A stretch of DNA of 64,000 nucleotides from Sphingopyxis sp. QXT-31 (GTDB lineage Bacteria; Pseudomonadota; Alphaproteobacteria; Sphingomonadales; Sphingomonadaceae), in NCBI RefSeq assembly GCF_001984035.1, contig NZ_CP019449.1, positions 992,001 to 1,056,000 of the forward strand, written 5' to 3'. Under the pieces are notes generated by a model. It worked only from the letters and a program-made list of their open reading frames with translations, searched no databases and was not told where the DNA came from. The translations under genes and the position numbers were made by a program. Positions 8,480 to 18,725 of this stretch are shown one piece after another. Positions within the stretch are counted from its first letter, which is position 1; every line of letters starts with the position of its first letter.

Positions 8480-8964
8480 GGGAGTTGCTCGACCTTCGCC
8501 GCCAGCGCTTCGATCCGATCGGCGATTTGATCCAGCGCGCGGCCATGGTCGGGGCCCGCCGGTGCCGGCACGATCGGCGCACCCTGCCGCAGTTTCTCGA
8601 TCTCGGCGGTCAGGGCGGCTTCACGCTCCGAGCCCTGCTTCACCTGGTCGAGCGCCGCCGATTCGCGCGATACCGCCGCGCGCAGTTCGTCGCGCGCCGC
8701 CGCCTCGCGGCTCTCGGCGAGCGCCACCGCGGCGCGCAGCGCATCGAGCTGCGGCTCGGCATGGCCCGCCTTGTTCTGGGCCTCCTGCGTCTCGTCGGCG
8801 AGCATCAGCGCCGCAAACAGCAGTTGCCGCACCTCGGTGCCGCCCGGGATGTCGCGCGCCTTGGCATCGACGATGCTCGCGAGCTGGATCAGCTGCGCTT
8901 CCTGCCCGTCGGCGCAATGCACGTCATAGGGGCGCCCGGCGATAGTGAGTTTGACGTCAGCCAC
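8476..8964 (-). CDS. zapA: Cell division protein ZapA
   Basis: A 162-residue protein. The N-terminal domain (MADVKLTIAGRPYDVHCADGQEAQL, then ARDIPGGTEVRQLLFAALMLADE) matches ZapA (PF05164), which cross-links FtsZ filaments at the division ring. A long Ala/Glu/Arg-rich coiled coil occupies about residues 62-130, and the C-terminus ends in another short helix, making it longer than the E. coli protein (109 aa), as is common in alphaproteobacteria. The start overlaps the end of an upstream small coiled-coil gene by 8 bases. Confidence 0.88.
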   Translation of the reverse strand: MADVKLTIAGRPYDVHCADGQEAQLIQLASIVDAKARDIPGGTEVRQLLFAALMLADETQEAQNKAGHAEPQLDALRAAVALAESREAAARDELRAAVSRESAALDQVKQGSEREAALTAEIEKLRQGAPIVPAPAGPDHGRALDQIADRIEALAAKVEQLP

Positions 8965-9172
8965 GTTCGGCCTCCGCGATGAGCCGGTCGAGTTCGCCGA
9001 TCACCGCGGCGACTTCGGCCTTCAGGGCGGACTGGTCGGCGGGGGGCAGGGCGGTCGCGGTAACGGCGGGAGCGGGGGCGGGGCGCGCGGTGCGGTCGGT
9101 GAGCGCCTTTTCCATCCGGCTCAATGCCCGTTCGATGCGGCCGATGGCGAGGCTGGCTTCGTCGAGTTCCAT
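8957..9172 (-). CDS. Small coiled-coil protein upstream of zapA
   Basis: A 71-residue protein beginning MELDEASLAIGRIERALSRM and ending LDRLIAEAERG. Two amphipathic helices flank an Ala/Pro-rich linker. Equivalent short ORFs commonly precede zapA in alphaproteobacteria, so a link to division is a context inference only. Start 9172 is chosen because the residues upstream of it lack a ribosome-binding site and look like noncoding translation. It overlaps zapA by 8 bases, which suggests coupling. Confidence 0.65.
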   Translation of the reverse strand: MELDEASLAIGRIERALSRMEKALTDRTARPAPAPAVTATALPPADQSALKAEVAAVIGELDRLIAEAERG

Positions 9173-9309
9173 GACCCATGGCGTAGCAGCGCAATATTGC
9201 GCTCTCAAGCGCGCATTTCTTTGTGCTGGCGGTTGACTCCGGGGCATCCCCCCGCAAAGGCCTGTCCCCACCGAATCCCGCCACCTGCACATCCTTTTCC
9301 GGGGGACTT

Positions 9310-11277
9310 ATGACATTGCCCGAACGTCAGCTCGCCAACGCGATCCGCGCGCTTGCGATGGACGCGGTCCAAGCCGCAAACAGCGGCCATCCGGGGATGC
9401 CGATGGGCATGGCCGACGTCGCGACGGTGCTCTATTCGGACTATCTGCGCTTCGATCCCACCGACCCGCATTGGCCCGACCGCGACCGATTCGTGCTGTC
9501 GGCGGGCCATGGCTCGATGCTTGCTTATGCGACTTTGCACCTCGCCGGCTATGCGCGCCCGACGATCGGCGACATCCGCAATTTCCGCCAGCTCAACAGC
9601 CCGTGCGCGGGCCACCCGGAGAATTTCGAGCTCGAAGGCGTCGAGACGACGACCGGGCCGCTGGGGCAGGGGCTCGCGACCGCGGTCGGTATGGCGATCG
9701 CCGAACGGCACCTCAACAGCCTCTACGGCGATGATTTGGTCAACCACCGCACCTGGGTGATCGCGGGCGACGGTTGCCTGATGGAGGGCATCAACCACGA
9801 AGCCATCGGGCTGGCGGGTCACCTCGGCCTCGGCCGTATGACTGTGCTGTGGGACGACAACAAGATCACCATCGACGGCTCGACCGACCTGTCGACCAGT
9901 GACGATATCGCTGCGCGCTACGCCGCCACGGGCTGGCACGTCGAAAGCTGCGACGGGCACGACCCCGCCGACATCCGCCGCGCGATCGACGCCGCGCTTG
10001 CCGACGACCGCCCGTCGCTGATCGCTTGCCGCACGCTGATCGGCTTCGGCGCCCCGAACAAGCAGGGCACCTCGGCCACCCACGGCTCGCCGCTCGGCGT
10101 CGACGAGGTCGCCGCGGCGCGCGAAAATCTGGGCTGGACCTACGAGCCTTTCGATATCCCGGCCGACATCGCAGCCGCTTGGGCGGCGTTCGGCGAAGAA
10201 GGCAAGAAGCGTCACAATTTGTGGAAGCTCCGCCTTGCAAATAACGAAAAGAAGGACGAATTTTCGGCGCGCATTGCGGGCGACGTGACGCCCGGTGCAG
10301 CGTTCGACGCTTACCTCAACGGCCTCCTCACCGAGCCTCCGAAGGTCGCCACGCGCAAGGCGTCGGAGAACACGCTGACCGCGCTTACCGCCGATATCGC
10401 CGCGATGCTCGGCGGCAGCGCCGACCTCACCGGTTCGAACAACACCAAAACGTCGTCGACCAAACCATTGACGAAGAACGACTATTCGGGCCGCTACATC
10501 TATTACGGCATCCGGGAATTCGGCATGGCGGCGGCGATGAACGGAATGGCGCTGCATGGCGGGGTCATCCCCTACGGCGGCACTTTCCTCGTCTTCGCCG
10601 ATTATTGCCGCGCCGCGATCCGCCTGTCGGCGCTCCAGCAGCAGCGCGTGGTCTATGTGATGACCCACGACAGCATCGGACTCGGCGAGGACGGGCCGAC
10701 GCACCAGCCGATCGAGCATCTCCAGTCGCTACGCGCGATGCCGAACCTGCTCGTCATGCGCCCCGCCGACGCGGTCGAAACCGCCGAATGCTGGGCGCTG
10801 GCGCTGGCGCAGACGGACCGCCCGTCGCTGCTCGCGCTCACCCGGCAGAACCTGCCGCCGCTGCGTCATGACGTCACGGAAAATCTTTGCGCCAAAGGCG
10901 GTTACCGCCTTCGCGATGCTGCGGCCGCGCGCAAGGTTGTGCTCGTGGCGACGGGCTCCGAAGTGTCGCTCGCGGTCGAAATCGCCGACAAGCTCGAAGC
11001 GGCGGGCCATGGAGCTGACGTTGTCTCGATGGTGTCGACCGAACTGTTCGACGAGCAGGACAAGAGCTATCAGGATGCGATCCTGCCGCGCGATGCGCTG
11101 ATCGTCTCGATCGAGGCGGGCACCACCTTTGGCTGGGAACGCTATACCGGCCGCGACGGGCTGCGCTTCGGCATCGACGGCTTCGGCGCCTCGGCCCCGA
11201 TCGAAGACCTATTCAAGCATTTCGGCATTACCGTCGATGCTATCACCCCCCAGATCTTGGCAAAGCTCGGCGCATAA
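9310..11277 (+). CDS. tkt: Transketolase
   Basis: A 655-residue enzyme, the normal family length, transferring two-carbon ketol units between sugar phosphates with thiamine diphosphate. Visible motifs are [18 protein letters not shown] at the N-terminus, the ThDP/Mg site [13 protein letters not shown] around residue 155, HGSPLG, and the pyrimidine-domain block with [18 protein letters not shown]. The start at 9310 follows GGGGGA closely. It is the first gene of a glycolytic operon with gap, pgk and fba, as in many sphingomonads. It is divergent from the zapA block across a 137-base gap. Confidence 0.96.
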   Translation: MTLPERQLANAIRALAMDAVQAANSGHPGMPMGMADVATVLYSDYLRFDPTDPHWPDRDRFVLSAGHGSMLAYATLHLAGYARPTIGDIRNFRQLNSPCAGHPENFELEGVETTTGPLGQGLATAVGMAIAERHLNSLYGDDLVNHRTWVIAGDGCLMEGINHEAIGLAGHLGLGRMTVLWDDNKITIDGSTDLSTSDDIAARYAATGWHVESCDGHDPADIRRAIDAALADDRPSLIACRTLIGFGAPNKQGTSATHGSPLGVDEVAAARENLGWTYEPFDIPADIAAAWAAFGEEGKKRHNLWKLRLANNEKKDEFSARIAGDVTPGAAFDAYLNGLLTEPPKVATRKASENTLTALTADIAAMLGGSADLTGSNNTKTSSTKPLTKNDYSGRYIYYGIREFGMAAAMNGMALHGGVIPYGGTFLVFADYCRAAIRLSALQQQRVVYVMTHDSIGLGEDGPTHQPIEHLQSLRAMPNLLVMRPADAVETAECWALALAQTDRPSLLALTRQNLPPLRHDVTENLCAKGGYRLRDAAAARKVVLVATGSEVSLAVEIADKLEAAGHGADVVSMVSTELFDEQDKSYQDAILPRDALIVSIEAGTTFGWERYTGRDGLRFGIDGFGASAPIEDLFKHFGITVDAITPQILAKLGA

Positions 11278-11314
11278 GGACCGGCTTACCACACGCAGAA
11301 AGGAATTTTTCGAC

Positions 11315-12322
11315 ATGGCAGTGAAGGTTGCAATCAACGGTTTCGGGCGCATCGGCCGCAATGTGGCGCGCGCGATTCTGGAGCGTGACGACCACGACCT
11401 CGAACTGGTGTCGATTAACGATCTCGCCGACGCCAAGGCGAACGCCCGCCTGTTCCAGCGCGATTCGGTCCATGGCCCGTTCAACGGCACCGTCGAAGTC
11501 GACGGCAACGACCTGATCGTCAACGGCAAGCGCATCCAGGTGACCGCCGAGCGCGATCCCGCCAAGCTGCCCCACGCCGCCAACGGCATCGACATCGCGC
11601 TCGAATGCACGGGCTTTTTCACCGACCGCAAGGGCGGCCAGGCGCATCTCGACGCCGGCGCCAAGCGCGTCCTGATCTCGGCCCCCGCCAAGGAAGTCGA
11701 CCTGACCGTCGTTTATGGCGTCAACCACGACAAGATCGGCGCCGAGCATGTCATCGTCTCGAACGCGTCGTGCACCACCAACTGCCTCGCGCCGATGGCC
11801 AAGGTGCTGCACGAGAAGATCGGCATCGAGCGCGGCCTGATGACGACGATCCACGCCTATACCAACGACCAGAAGATCCTCGACCAGATCCACTCGGACC
11901 CGCGCCGCGCCCGCGCCGCCGCGATGTCGATGATCCCGACCTCGACCGGTGCCGCCGTCGCCGTCGGCCTCGTCCTGCCCGAACTCAAGGGCAAACTCGA
12001 CGGTTCGTCGATCCGCGTCCCGACCCCCAATGTTTCGGTGGTCGACCTGACCTTCACGCCGCTCCGCGACACCACAAAGGAAGAGGTCAATGCGTTGCTC
12101 AAGGAAGCCGCCGAGGGCGAACTCAAGGGCGTGCTCGGCTTCACCGACGAGCCGCTGGTCTCGATCGATTTCAACCACGACGCGCACAGCTCGACGATCG
12201 ACAGCCTCGAAACCGCGGTGATCGACGGCAAGCTGGTGCGCGTGCTCAGCTGGTACGACAATGAATGGGGCTTCTCGAACCGCATGATCGACACCGCGGG
12301 CGTGATTGCCAAGTTCCTCTGA
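11315..12322 (+). CDS. gap: Glyceraldehyde-3-phosphate dehydrogenase, type I
   Basis: A 335-residue enzyme oxidising glyceraldehyde 3-phosphate with phosphate and NAD(P). It shows the Rossmann start [18 protein letters not shown], the active-site [17 protein letters not shown] with the catalytic Cys, and the C-terminal [15 protein letters not shown]. The start at 11315 follows AAAGGAA at a good distance; upstream codons in frame belong to the end of tkt. It lies 37 bases after tkt and 17 before pgk. Confidence 0.97.
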   Translation: MAVKVAINGFGRIGRNVARAILERDDHDLELVSINDLADAKANARLFQRDSVHGPFNGTVEVDGNDLIVNGKRIQVTAERDPAKLPHAANGIDIALECTGFFTDRKGGQAHLDAGAKRVLISAPAKEVDLTVVYGVNHDKIGAEHVIVSNASCTTNCLAPMAKVLHEKIGIERGLMTTIHAYTNDQKILDQIHSDPRRARAAAMSMIPTSTGAAVAVGLVLPELKGKLDGSSIRVPTPNVSVVDLTFTPLRDTTKEEVNALLKEAAEGELKGVLGFTDEPLVSIDFNHDAHSSTIDSLETAVIDGKLVRVLSWYDNEWGFSNRMIDTAGVIAKFL

Positions 12323-12339
12323 ACCAAAGGAAAGCAGCA

Positions 12340-13536
12340 ATGACCGCGTTCAAGACCCTCGACGACATCGGCGACGTCACCGGCAAGAAGATACTGGTGC
12401 GCGTCGACCTCAATGTCCCGATGATCGACGGCGCGGTCGGCGACAAGACGCGGATCGAGGCGGCGATGCCGACGATCCGCGAATTGTCCGACAAGGGCGC
12501 GATCGTCCTGCTGCTTGCCCATTTCGGTCGCCCGAAGGGCGCGAAAAACCCGACGCAGTCGCTGAGCCTCGTGATGGGCGGCGTCGAGGATGTGCTGGGC
12601 CATTCGGTGATGTTCATCCCCGAATGCGTGGGCGAGGGCGCCAAGGCGGGCATCGCGGTGCTCGCCGCGGGCGATGTCGCGGTGCTCGAAAACACCCGCT
12701 TCAACCCCGGCGAGGAAACGAACGACCCGGCCTTCGCCGATGCGCTCGCCGAGATCGGCGATCTTTACGTCAATGACGCCTTTTCGGCGGCGCACCGCGC
12801 GCATGGCTCGACCGAAGGCATCGCGCACCGCCTGCCGGCCTATGCCGGCCGCGCGATGGAGGCCGAACTGAAGGCGCTCGACGCCGCGCTCGGCAATCCG
12901 GTGCATCCGGTCGCCGCGGTCGTCGGCGGTGCCAAGGTGTCGTCGAAAATCGACGTGCTCAGGAACCTGGTCGGCCAGGTCGATCATCTGATCATCGGCG
13001 GCGGCATGGCGAACACCTTCCTCGCCGCGCGCGGGGTCGATGTCGGCAAGTCGCTCTGCGAACATGACCTGGTCGAGACCGCCAACGCGATCTTCGACGC
13101 CGCCGACAAGGCGGGCTGTACGATCCATCTCCCCTATGACGTCGTGGTGGCAAAGCAGTTCGCCGCCAATCCGCCGACGCGCACGGTCAACGTCCACGAA
13201 GTCGCTGCCGACGAGATGATCCTCGACATCGGCCCCGCCGCGACCGAAGCGCTCGCCGACGTGCTCAAGAATTGCCGCACGCTCGTGTGGAACGGCCCGC
13301 TCGGCGCGTTCGAGACCCCGCCCTTCGACACCGCGACCGTCGCGCTTGCCAAGACCGCCGCAGCGCTGACCCGCAGCGGCACCTTGACCTCGGTCGCGGG
13401 CGGCGGCGACACCGTCGCGGCGCTCAACCACGCCGGGGCGGCCGCCGACTTCACTTTCGTCTCGACCGCGGGCGGCGCCTTCCTCGAATGGATGGAAGGC
13501 AAGCCGCTGCCTGGCGTGGACGCGCTTAGCCGATGA
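12340..13536 (+). CDS. pgk: Phosphoglycerate kinase
   Basis: A 398-residue enzyme making ATP from 1,3-bisphosphoglycerate in the cytosol. Motifs are [37 protein letters not shown], the hinge region [16 protein letters not shown], and the nucleotide-binding [16 protein letters not shown]. An AAAGGAAAGC Shine-Dalgarno precedes the ATG at 12340. The last four bases overlap the start of the oxygenase gene (ATGA), so the two are translationally coupled. Confidence 0.96.
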   Translation: MTAFKTLDDIGDVTGKKILVRVDLNVPMIDGAVGDKTRIEAAMPTIRELSDKGAIVLLLAHFGRPKGAKNPTQSLSLVMGGVEDVLGHSVMFIPECVGEGAKAGIAVLAAGDVAVLENTRFNPGEETNDPAFADALAEIGDLYVNDAFSAAHRAHGSTEGIAHRLPAYAGRAMEAELKALDAALGNPVHPVAAVVGGAKVSSKIDVLRNLVGQVDHLIIGGGMANTFLAARGVDVGKSLCEHDLVETANAIFDAADKAGCTIHLPYDVVVAKQFAANPPTRTVNVHEVAADEMILDIGPAATEALADVLKNCRTLVWNGPLGAFETPPFDTATVALAKTAAALTRSGTLTSVAGGGDTVAALNHAGAAADFTFVSTAGGAFLEWMEGKPLPGVDALSR

Positions 13537-14174
13537 GCGCGCAGCTCGTCGGCCTTTTCGATACCCCGATCGTCGTCGACGACCTGCCGAATGCGGCCGC
13601 GGTCAATGCCGCGCTCAAACCGCTGATCCTCGCGCGGCGCGCCGAGCGGCCCGGGGTGACGATCTCGAACATCGGCGGCTGGCAGTCTGAGCATGACGTC
13701 GCCGACTGGGGCGGCGAACCCGTTCAGCATCTGCTGCGCCATGTCTTCGCGCTGGCCGACGCGCATTGCGTCGACATCGCCTCGCCTGGCGCGCCGCGGC
13801 ACCGCTGGGTGACTGACATCTGGGTCAATGTCTCGCCGCCGCAGGCCTCGAACCAGATGCACACGCACCCGGGCGCCTATTGGTCGGCGGTCTATTATGT
13901 CGACGACGGGTCCGAAAAGGGCGATGGCGCGATCGGCGGCGAGCTAGTGATCGAGGACCCGCGCATGCCCACGGTGCTGATGACGATGCCGAATCTGCGG
14001 CTGCGCAGCGCCAACGGGTCGGTCCACGAGCCGCAGCTCAAGATGAAGGTGCGCAGCGGGCGGATCATCATGTTCCCGTCGTGGCTCAGCCATGGCGTCG
14101 TTCCACATCAGGGGGTTAGCGACCGGATTTCGATCGCGGTCAACCTCGCTGCGGTGCCGCGACACCCGGCCTGA
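13533..14174 (+). CDS. Putative 2OG-Fe(II) oxygenase (TIGR02466-like)
   Basis: A 213-residue protein with the signature of the 2OG-FeII_Oxy_5/TIGR02466 family: an HxH pair at H110 and H112 in [20 protein letters not shown], a distal [14 protein letters not shown] with H187/H192, and Arg198 in RISIAVNL, the expected 2-oxoglutarate carboxylate ligand. Family substrates are unknown. It overlaps pgk by four bases and precedes the aldolase gene by 85 bases, so it is embedded in the glycolytic operon, which suggests but does not prove a metabolic or regulatory link. Confidence 0.8.
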   Translation: MSAQLVGLFDTPIVVDDLPNAAAVNAALKPLILARRAERPGVTISNIGGWQSEHDVADWGGEPVQHLLRHVFALADAHCVDIASPGAPRHRWVTDIWVNVSPPQASNQMHTHPGAYWSAVYYVDDGSEKGDGAIGGELVIEDPRMPTVLMTMPNLRLRSANGSVHEPQLKMKVRSGRIIMFPSWLSHGVVPHQGVSDRISIAVNLAAVPRHPA

Positions 14175-14259
14175 GCCGACGCGGCGCGCGCGGATTGCAT
14201 CCGGCACGCCGGGCCGCTATGCGCGCCGCCACATACGTATGCAAAGCCACGGAGATGTT

Positions 14260-15147
14260 ATGACCGCCAACGCCGCCATGCTCGAACAGATCAAATCGGG
14301 GCAGGGTTTCATCGCCGCGCTCGACCAGAGCGGCGGCTCGACGCCCAAGGCGTTGAAGGGTTATGGCATCGAGGGCGACGCCTTTTCGAACGACGAGGAA
14401 ATGTTCGCGCTGATCCACGACATGCGCAGCCGCATCGTCACCGCGCCCTGCTTCAACGGGCAGAAGGTGATCGGCGCGATCCTGTTCGAGCGCACGATGG
14501 ACGGCGACGCCGGCGGCAAGCCGGTGCCCGCGCTGCTCTGGGAGCGCGGCGTGGTGCCCTTCCTCAAGGTCGACAAGGGGCTCGAGGACGAAGCCGACGG
14601 CGTCCAGCTTATGAAGCCGAACCCCGGCCTCGACGATCTCTGCGCGCGCGCGGTCGCCAAGGGTGTGTTCGGCACCAAGATGCGCAGCGTGATCAACCTC
14701 GCCAACGAAGAGGGCGTGAAAGCGATCGTCGAACAGCAGTTCGCCGAAGCGGCGCGCATCGCCGCACACGGGTTGGTGCCGATCATCGAACCCGAGGTGA
14801 ACATCAAGAGCGCTGAGCGCGACGCCGCCGACCGCTTGCTTCTCGAGGAGGTGCTGGCGGCGCTCGACGCCTGGACCGGCGAGCCGGTGATGCTCAAGCT
14901 GTCGCTGCCGACCGAGGCCGGGCTGTTCCAGCCGCTGGTCGATCACCCCAAGGTGTTGCGCGTCGTCGCGTTGTCGGGCGGTTTCGCCCGCCCCGAGGCC
15001 TGCGTCGAACTCGCGAAGAACCCGGGCATTATCGCGAGCTTCAGCCGCGCGCTGCTGGAAGATCTGCGCCACCAGATGAGCGACGACGAGTTCAACAAGT
15101 CGCTCGGCAGCGCGATCGACGAAATTCATGCGGCCTCCGTGGCCTGA
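14260..15147 (+). CDS. Fructose-bisphosphate aldolase class I
   Basis: A 295-residue bacterial class I aldolase, which uses a Schiff-base lysine rather than zinc. The family block GFIAALDQSGGSTPKALKGYGI is at the N-terminus. IIEPEVNIK, VMLKLSLPTEAGLF and VVALSGGFARPEA follow in the expected order. The start at 14260 follows GGAG by 5 bases. It completes the tkt-gap-pgk-fba set for interconverting fructose 1,6-bisphosphate and triose phosphates. Confidence 0.93.
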   Translation: MTANAAMLEQIKSGQGFIAALDQSGGSTPKALKGYGIEGDAFSNDEEMFALIHDMRSRIVTAPCFNGQKVIGAILFERTMDGDAGGKPVPALLWERGVVPFLKVDKGLEDEADGVQLMKPNPGLDDLCARAVAKGVFGTKMRSVINLANEEGVKAIVEQQFAEAARIAAHGLVPIIEPEVNIKSAERDAADRLLLEEVLAALDAWTGEPVMLKLSLPTEAGLFQPLVDHPKVLRVVALSGGFARPEACVELAKNPGIIASFSRALLEDLRHQMSDDEFNKSLGSAIDEIHAASVA

Positions 15148-15151
15148 CGTG

Positions 15152-15808
15152 ATGGGAGAGAGGTGGCAAGCCGTCGACGATTATATCGCCGGGCATTTGC
15201 TCGGCGCCGACGACGCGCTTGCCGCCACCCTCGCCAACAATGAAAAACACGGCCTGCCGCCGATCGACGTGTCGCCGGCGCAGGGCAAGATGCTCTTCCT
15301 GCTCGCGCAGATGGCGGGGGCGCGGCGCATCCTCGAAGTCGGCACGCTCGGCGGCACTTCGACGATCTGGCTGGCGCGTGCGCTGCCCGAGGATGGCCTG
15401 CTGGTGACGCTGGAGTTGGAAGCGCATCATGCCGCGGTCGCGCGCGAAAATCTGGAGCGCGCCGGGGTGTCGGCCAAGGTCGACATCCGCACCGGTCCGG
15501 CCGCCGACAGCCTCGCTGCGATGGCGGCGGGCGACCCCTTCGACTTCGTCTTCATGGACGCCGACAAGCAGAACAATGCGCTCTACGTCGCCGAAGCGAT
15601 CCGCCTCGGGCGCAGCGGCACGACGATCATCGTCGACAATGTCGTGCGCGAGGGCGGGGTGCTCGATGCCGAGAGCCGCGACGAGCGCATCCTCGGCACC
15701 CGCGCGCTGTTCGACATGCTGAGCGCCGACCCGCGTTTGGATTCGACAGCCGTGCAGACGGTCGGCGCCAAGGGTTGGGACGGCTTTGTGCTGGCGCGGG
15801 TGCGCTAG
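15152..15808 (+). CDS. SAM-dependent O-methyltransferase
   Basis: A 218-residue protein of the class I, CCoAOMT-like O-methyltransferase family (PF01596). SAM-binding motif I is RILEVGTLGGTSTIWLARAL; FDFVFMDADKQNNALYVAEA and TTIIVDNVVREGGV provide the metal-site Asp/Asn residues. An ATG at 15128 overlapping the aldolase gene by 20 bases is an alternative start; 15152 lies just after the aldolase stop. Substrate unknown. It is probably the last gene of the glycolytic operon. Confidence 0.85.
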   Translation: MGERWQAVDDYIAGHLLGADDALAATLANNEKHGLPPIDVSPAQGKMLFLLAQMAGARRILEVGTLGGTSTIWLARALPEDGLLVTLELEAHHAAVARENLERAGVSAKVDIRTGPAADSLAAMAAGDPFDFVFMDADKQNNALYVAEAIRLGRSGTTIIVDNVVREGGVLDAESRDERILGTRALFDMLSADPRLDSTAVQTVGAKGWDGFVLARVR

Positions 15809-15818
15809 CTCGTACGTC

Positions 15819-15862
15819 CGTCATTGCGAGCGAAGCGAAGCATTCGGCTCCTGGCAATGACG
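15819..15862. repeat. Short palindromic intergenic repeat (CGTCATTGC ... GCAATGACG)
   Basis: A 44-base element with perfect 9-base terminal inverted repeats and an internal GAGCGAAGCGAAGC block. Elements with this sequence are dispersed in sphingomonad genomes (recalled, not searched). It lies between convergent genes, where the hairpin may also terminate transcription. Confidence 0.6.
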
Positions 15863-15870
15863 ATGGTGAA

Positions 15871-16269
15871 TTACATTCCGCCGTCGAATCGGAAGCTGAA
15901 CCGGTAATCCGACGGCTTCAGCGTCACATTCGTCATCTTCTCCGGCCGCACCGACTCCAGCCGGATCGCGCCATCGGCGAGCGGCGTCGATTCGCCGAGC
16001 GTGACCTCGAATGGCTGCTTTTCGCCATTGCCGCGCCACCAGATCATCTTCACCCGCACGCGCCCGGCCCAGATGCAGCGCGCGTTCATCGGGCAGCGGC
16101 TGTCCTCCAGCACCTCGACCGGCTGGACGATCGGGCCGTCGACCATCGCTTTCTGGCCAAGCGCCACGTCGCTGCCGTCCTGGAGCGGGGTCTGCTGGCT
16201 GTTCGCGGCGCATCCCGACAGGAGCAACAAGGCGAGGGGGATGGCGGAGAGGCGGGTGATGTTCTGCAT
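15871..16269 (-). CDS. Putative lipoprotein, unknown function
   Basis: A 132-residue protein with a lipoprotein signal peptide and lipobox LLLSGC. The mature part contains SRCPMNARCIWAGRVRVKM, a Cys-pair motif with a CxW signature seen in small alphaproteobacterial periplasmic proteins, then a beta-rich C-terminus. Divergent from thiE with 35 bases between. No domain could be named with confidence. Confidence 0.75.
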   Translation of the reverse strand: MQNITRLSAIPLALLLLSGCAANSQQTPLQDGSDVALGQKAMVDGPIVQPVEVLEDSRCPMNARCIWAGRVRVKMIWWRGNGEKQPFEVTLGESTPLADGAIRLESVRPEKMTNVTLKPSDYRFSFRFDGGM

Positions 16270-16304
16270 TTGCGGGCAGGTAGCCGCATCGCTATGAACC
16301 CGCC

Positions 16305-16940
16305 ATGACCCAAGACAATCGCGTCCCGTGCCAGCTCTATCTCATCTCGCCGCTCGACGTCGGCGGCGACTTTCCCGCTCGCCTCGAAGAAGCGCTGAGT
16401 GCCGCGCCAGTCGCGGCGTTCCAGTTCCGCGTCAAGGGGCTCGACCAGCATGAGGCCGCGCGCCTCGCCGAGCCGCTGCAGGCGATCTGCGCCGCGCACG
16501 ACACCGCCTTCATCGTCAACGACGATGTCGCGCTCGCCAAGCGGCTCGGCGCCGACGGCGTGCATCTGGGGCAGGGCGACGGCGATCCCAAGGAGGCGCG
16601 CCGCATCCTCGGCGCCGACGCGCAGATCGGCGTGACCTGCCACGCCAGCCGCCACCTCGCGATGGAAGCGGGCGAGGCGGGGGCGGACTATGTCGCTTTC
16701 GGCGCCTTCTTCCCGACCACGACCAAGACCGTCGAGCACCATGCCGACCCCGAGATCCTGACCTGGTGGCAGGGCATGTTCGAGCTGCCGTGCGTGGCGA
16801 TCGGCGGTATCACTGTCGACAATGCGGCAGGGCTCGTCGAGGCGGGCGCCGACTTTCTCGCAGTGTCGGGGGGCGTCTGGGCCTATCCCGAGGGACCCGC
16901 TGCCGCGGTCATGCGGTTCGAAAAGCTGCTCGCGGGGTGA
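16305..16940 (+). CDS. thiE: Thiamine phosphate synthase
   Basis: A 211-residue TIM-barrel enzyme joining HMP-diphosphate and thiazole phosphate to thiamine phosphate. Motifs in order: FQFRVKGLDQHEAARLA, FIVNDDVALAKRLGADGVHLGQGD, IGVTCHASRHLAMEAGEAGADYVAFG, FFPTTTKT and the phosphate loop AIGGITVDNA. No TPP riboswitch is visible in the 35-base upstream gap. Tkt in this window uses the cofactor derived from this pathway. Confidence 0.9.
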   Translation: MTQDNRVPCQLYLISPLDVGGDFPARLEEALSAAPVAAFQFRVKGLDQHEAARLAEPLQAICAAHDTAFIVNDDVALAKRLGADGVHLGQGDGDPKEARRILGADAQIGVTCHASRHLAMEAGEAGADYVAFGAFFPTTTKTVEHHADPEILTWWQGMFELPCVAIGGITVDNAAGLVEAGADFLAVSGGVWAYPEGPAAAVMRFEKLLAG

Positions 16941-16992
16941 ACCGCATCGCGTTCCGGGCGTTGGACAGCCAGCTCCAACTGCAGGAATTGCC

Positions 16993-18114
16993 ATGAAATT
17001 CTCGTATCTGCTCTGCGCCGCCGCCCTTTTTCCGCTCGCCGCCTGCGGCGACGGCATCGGCTCGGGCGACGCCGAAAAGTCCGCCGAAACCGCGCCCAAA
17101 CAGCCCGAATGGACGGGCGACGGCATGACGTCACGCGACGGCGAAGCCGCCAAGGACGACGTCGCGCGCCCCGAAATGCAGCTGCAAGTCGTGCTCGACC
17201 GCCTCGGCTTCTCGCCGGGCGTGGTCGACGGCAAGCTGGGGCTATCGACGACCAATGCGCTCAAGGGCTTCCAAGAGGCGAAGGGCCTAACCGTCACCGG
17301 CGACTGGGACGAGGCGACCAAGGCCGCGCTCGCCGAGTGGAACGCGATCCCGGCGACGCGCATGGTGACCGTGCCCGAAAGCTATACGTCGGGCACCTAT
17401 GCGCCGCTACCCGAAAAGCCCGCCGAGCAGGCCAAGCTGGCGGCGATGGGCTATGAGGGTCTGCTCGAAAAGCTCGCCGAGCGGTTCCACACCACGCCCG
17501 AGGTGCTGAAGGCGCTCAACCCCGAACTCGATACCGCCGCCGACCCGTCCGCGAGCCCCGTCGCCGCAACGCCGACCATCAAGACGGGCGCCACGCTCCG
17601 CGTGCCCAATGTCGGCGCCGACACCGTCGTCGCGGCCGATATCGACAACAAGGCCTGGCTCGAAACGCTCGCCTCGCTTGGCGTCGGCACCACCCAACTC
17701 AAGGCGGGCAAGATCGAGGTGTCGAAGAAGGCCGGCACGATGAAGGTCTTCGACGCCGCCGGCAAATTGATCGCGCTGTTCACGGTCACCACCGGCTCGG
17801 CGCACGACCCGCTGCCGATCGGCAGCTGGAAGGTGCGCGGCGTCGGGCGCAATCCCGATTATGCCTTCGACCCCGCGCTGCTCCGCGGCGTGCCCGCGAG
17901 CGAAGGCAAGCATCGCCTGCCGCCGGGGCCGAACAGCCCGGTTGGCGTCGTGTGGATCGATCTCGACAAGGAACATTATGGCCTGCACGGCACCCCCGAG
18001 CCGCAGAATATCGGGCGCAGCGAGAGCAACGGCTGCGTGCGGCTGACCAATTGGGACGCGGCGCGGCTCGCGCAGATGGTCGCGCCGGGCACGAAGGTGG
18101 ACTTCGTCGCCTGA
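16993..18114 (+). CDS. L,D-transpeptidase lipoprotein (YkuD) with peptidoglycan-binding domain
   Basis: A 373-residue envelope protein. A lipoprotein signal peptide with LAAC is at residues 1-19. A PG_binding_1 domain follows (LDRLGFSPGVVDGKLGLSTTNALKGFQ, about residues 60-110), then a LysM-like segment (LAERFHTTPEVLKALNP). The YkuD domain occupies the C-terminal part, with HGTPEPQNIGRSESNGCVRLTNWDA holding the catalytic His and Cys. It forms 3-3 crosslinks or anchors proteins to peptidoglycan. The start at 16993 gives the complete signal peptide. Its stop overlaps the next gene's start (TGATG). Confidence 0.9.
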   Translation: MKFSYLLCAAALFPLAACGDGIGSGDAEKSAETAPKQPEWTGDGMTSRDGEAAKDDVARPEMQLQVVLDRLGFSPGVVDGKLGLSTTNALKGFQEAKGLTVTGDWDEATKAALAEWNAIPATRMVTVPESYTSGTYAPLPEKPAEQAKLAAMGYEGLLEKLAERFHTTPEVLKALNPELDTAADPSASPVAATPTIKTGATLRVPNVGADTVVAADIDNKAWLETLASLGVGTTQLKAGKIEVSKKAGTMKVFDAAGKLIALFTVTTGSAHDPLPIGSWKVRGVGRNPDYAFDPALLRGVPASEGKHRLPPGPNSPVGVVWIDLDKEHYGLHGTPEPQNIGRSESNGCVRLTNWDAARLAQMVAPGTKVDFVA

Positions 18115-18722
18115 TGCGCTGGCAGGCCGCCATCAAGCTGATGCTGTGGACGGCGCTGGTCACCGCGATCCTGACCTCGCTCTACTGGATCACGGCTTAT
18201 GATCTGCTGGGCCGCCCCGCAACCGCCTCGACCGGGGGGTCGGAATGGAGCCCCGAGGAGGAGGCCGACCGGCGGACCGGTCTTGCCATCGTGATCCCGG
18301 TCCAGGGCATCAAACCGTCCGAGCTGATCAACAGCTGGGACCAGAGCCGCGCCGAGGGCCGCCTGCACCGCGCGATCGACATCCCCACGCCCGTCGGCAC
18401 CCCGGTGCTCGCCGCGATGGATGGCCGGATCGAGAAGCTTTTCAATTCGGATCGCGGCGGGCTGACGATCTACCAGCGCGCCGACGACGGGCGGCTGATG
18501 CTCTACTACGCGCATCTGCAGGGCTATCGCCGCGGCTTGGCCGAAGGGCAGGCGGTGACGCGCGGACAGGTGATCGCGACAGTCGGCGCCAGCGGTAACG
18601 CCGATCCGGCCTTTCCGCATCTGCATTTCCAGATGCTGGAAACGACGCCGGAAAGCCCGTGGAACGTAGGCGAGCCGATCAATCCCTATCCCCTGCTCGC
18701 CGGAAAACGCGCGCCGCGCTGA
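18114..18722 (+). CDS. M23 family metallopeptidase, membrane-anchored
   Basis: A 202-residue protein with one N-terminal transmembrane helix (LMLWTALVTAILTSLYWI) and a LytM/M23 domain: HRAIDIPTPVGTPVLAAMDG with the first zinc His/Asp pair, YYAHLQGYRRGLAEGQAVTRG, and FPHLHFQML with the HxH pair. It hydrolyses peptidoglycan cross-bridges or activates amidases in the periplasm. It overlaps the L,D-transpeptidase gene by one base, so the two cell-wall enzymes are coupled. Confidence 0.9.
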   Translation: MRWQAAIKLMLWTALVTAILTSLYWITAYDLLGRPATASTGGSEWSPEEEADRRTGLAIVIPVQGIKPSELINSWDQSRAEGRLHRAIDIPTPVGTPVLAAMDGRIEKLFNSDRGGLTIYQRADDGRLMLYYAHLQGYRRGLAEGQAVTRGQVIATVGASGNADPAFPHLHFQMLETTPESPWNVGEPINPYPLLAGKRAPR

Positions 18723-18725
18723 GCC

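Noticed and set aside
16270..16304. TPP riboswitch before thiE
   Set aside because: The gap is only 35 bases and has no riboswitch core.
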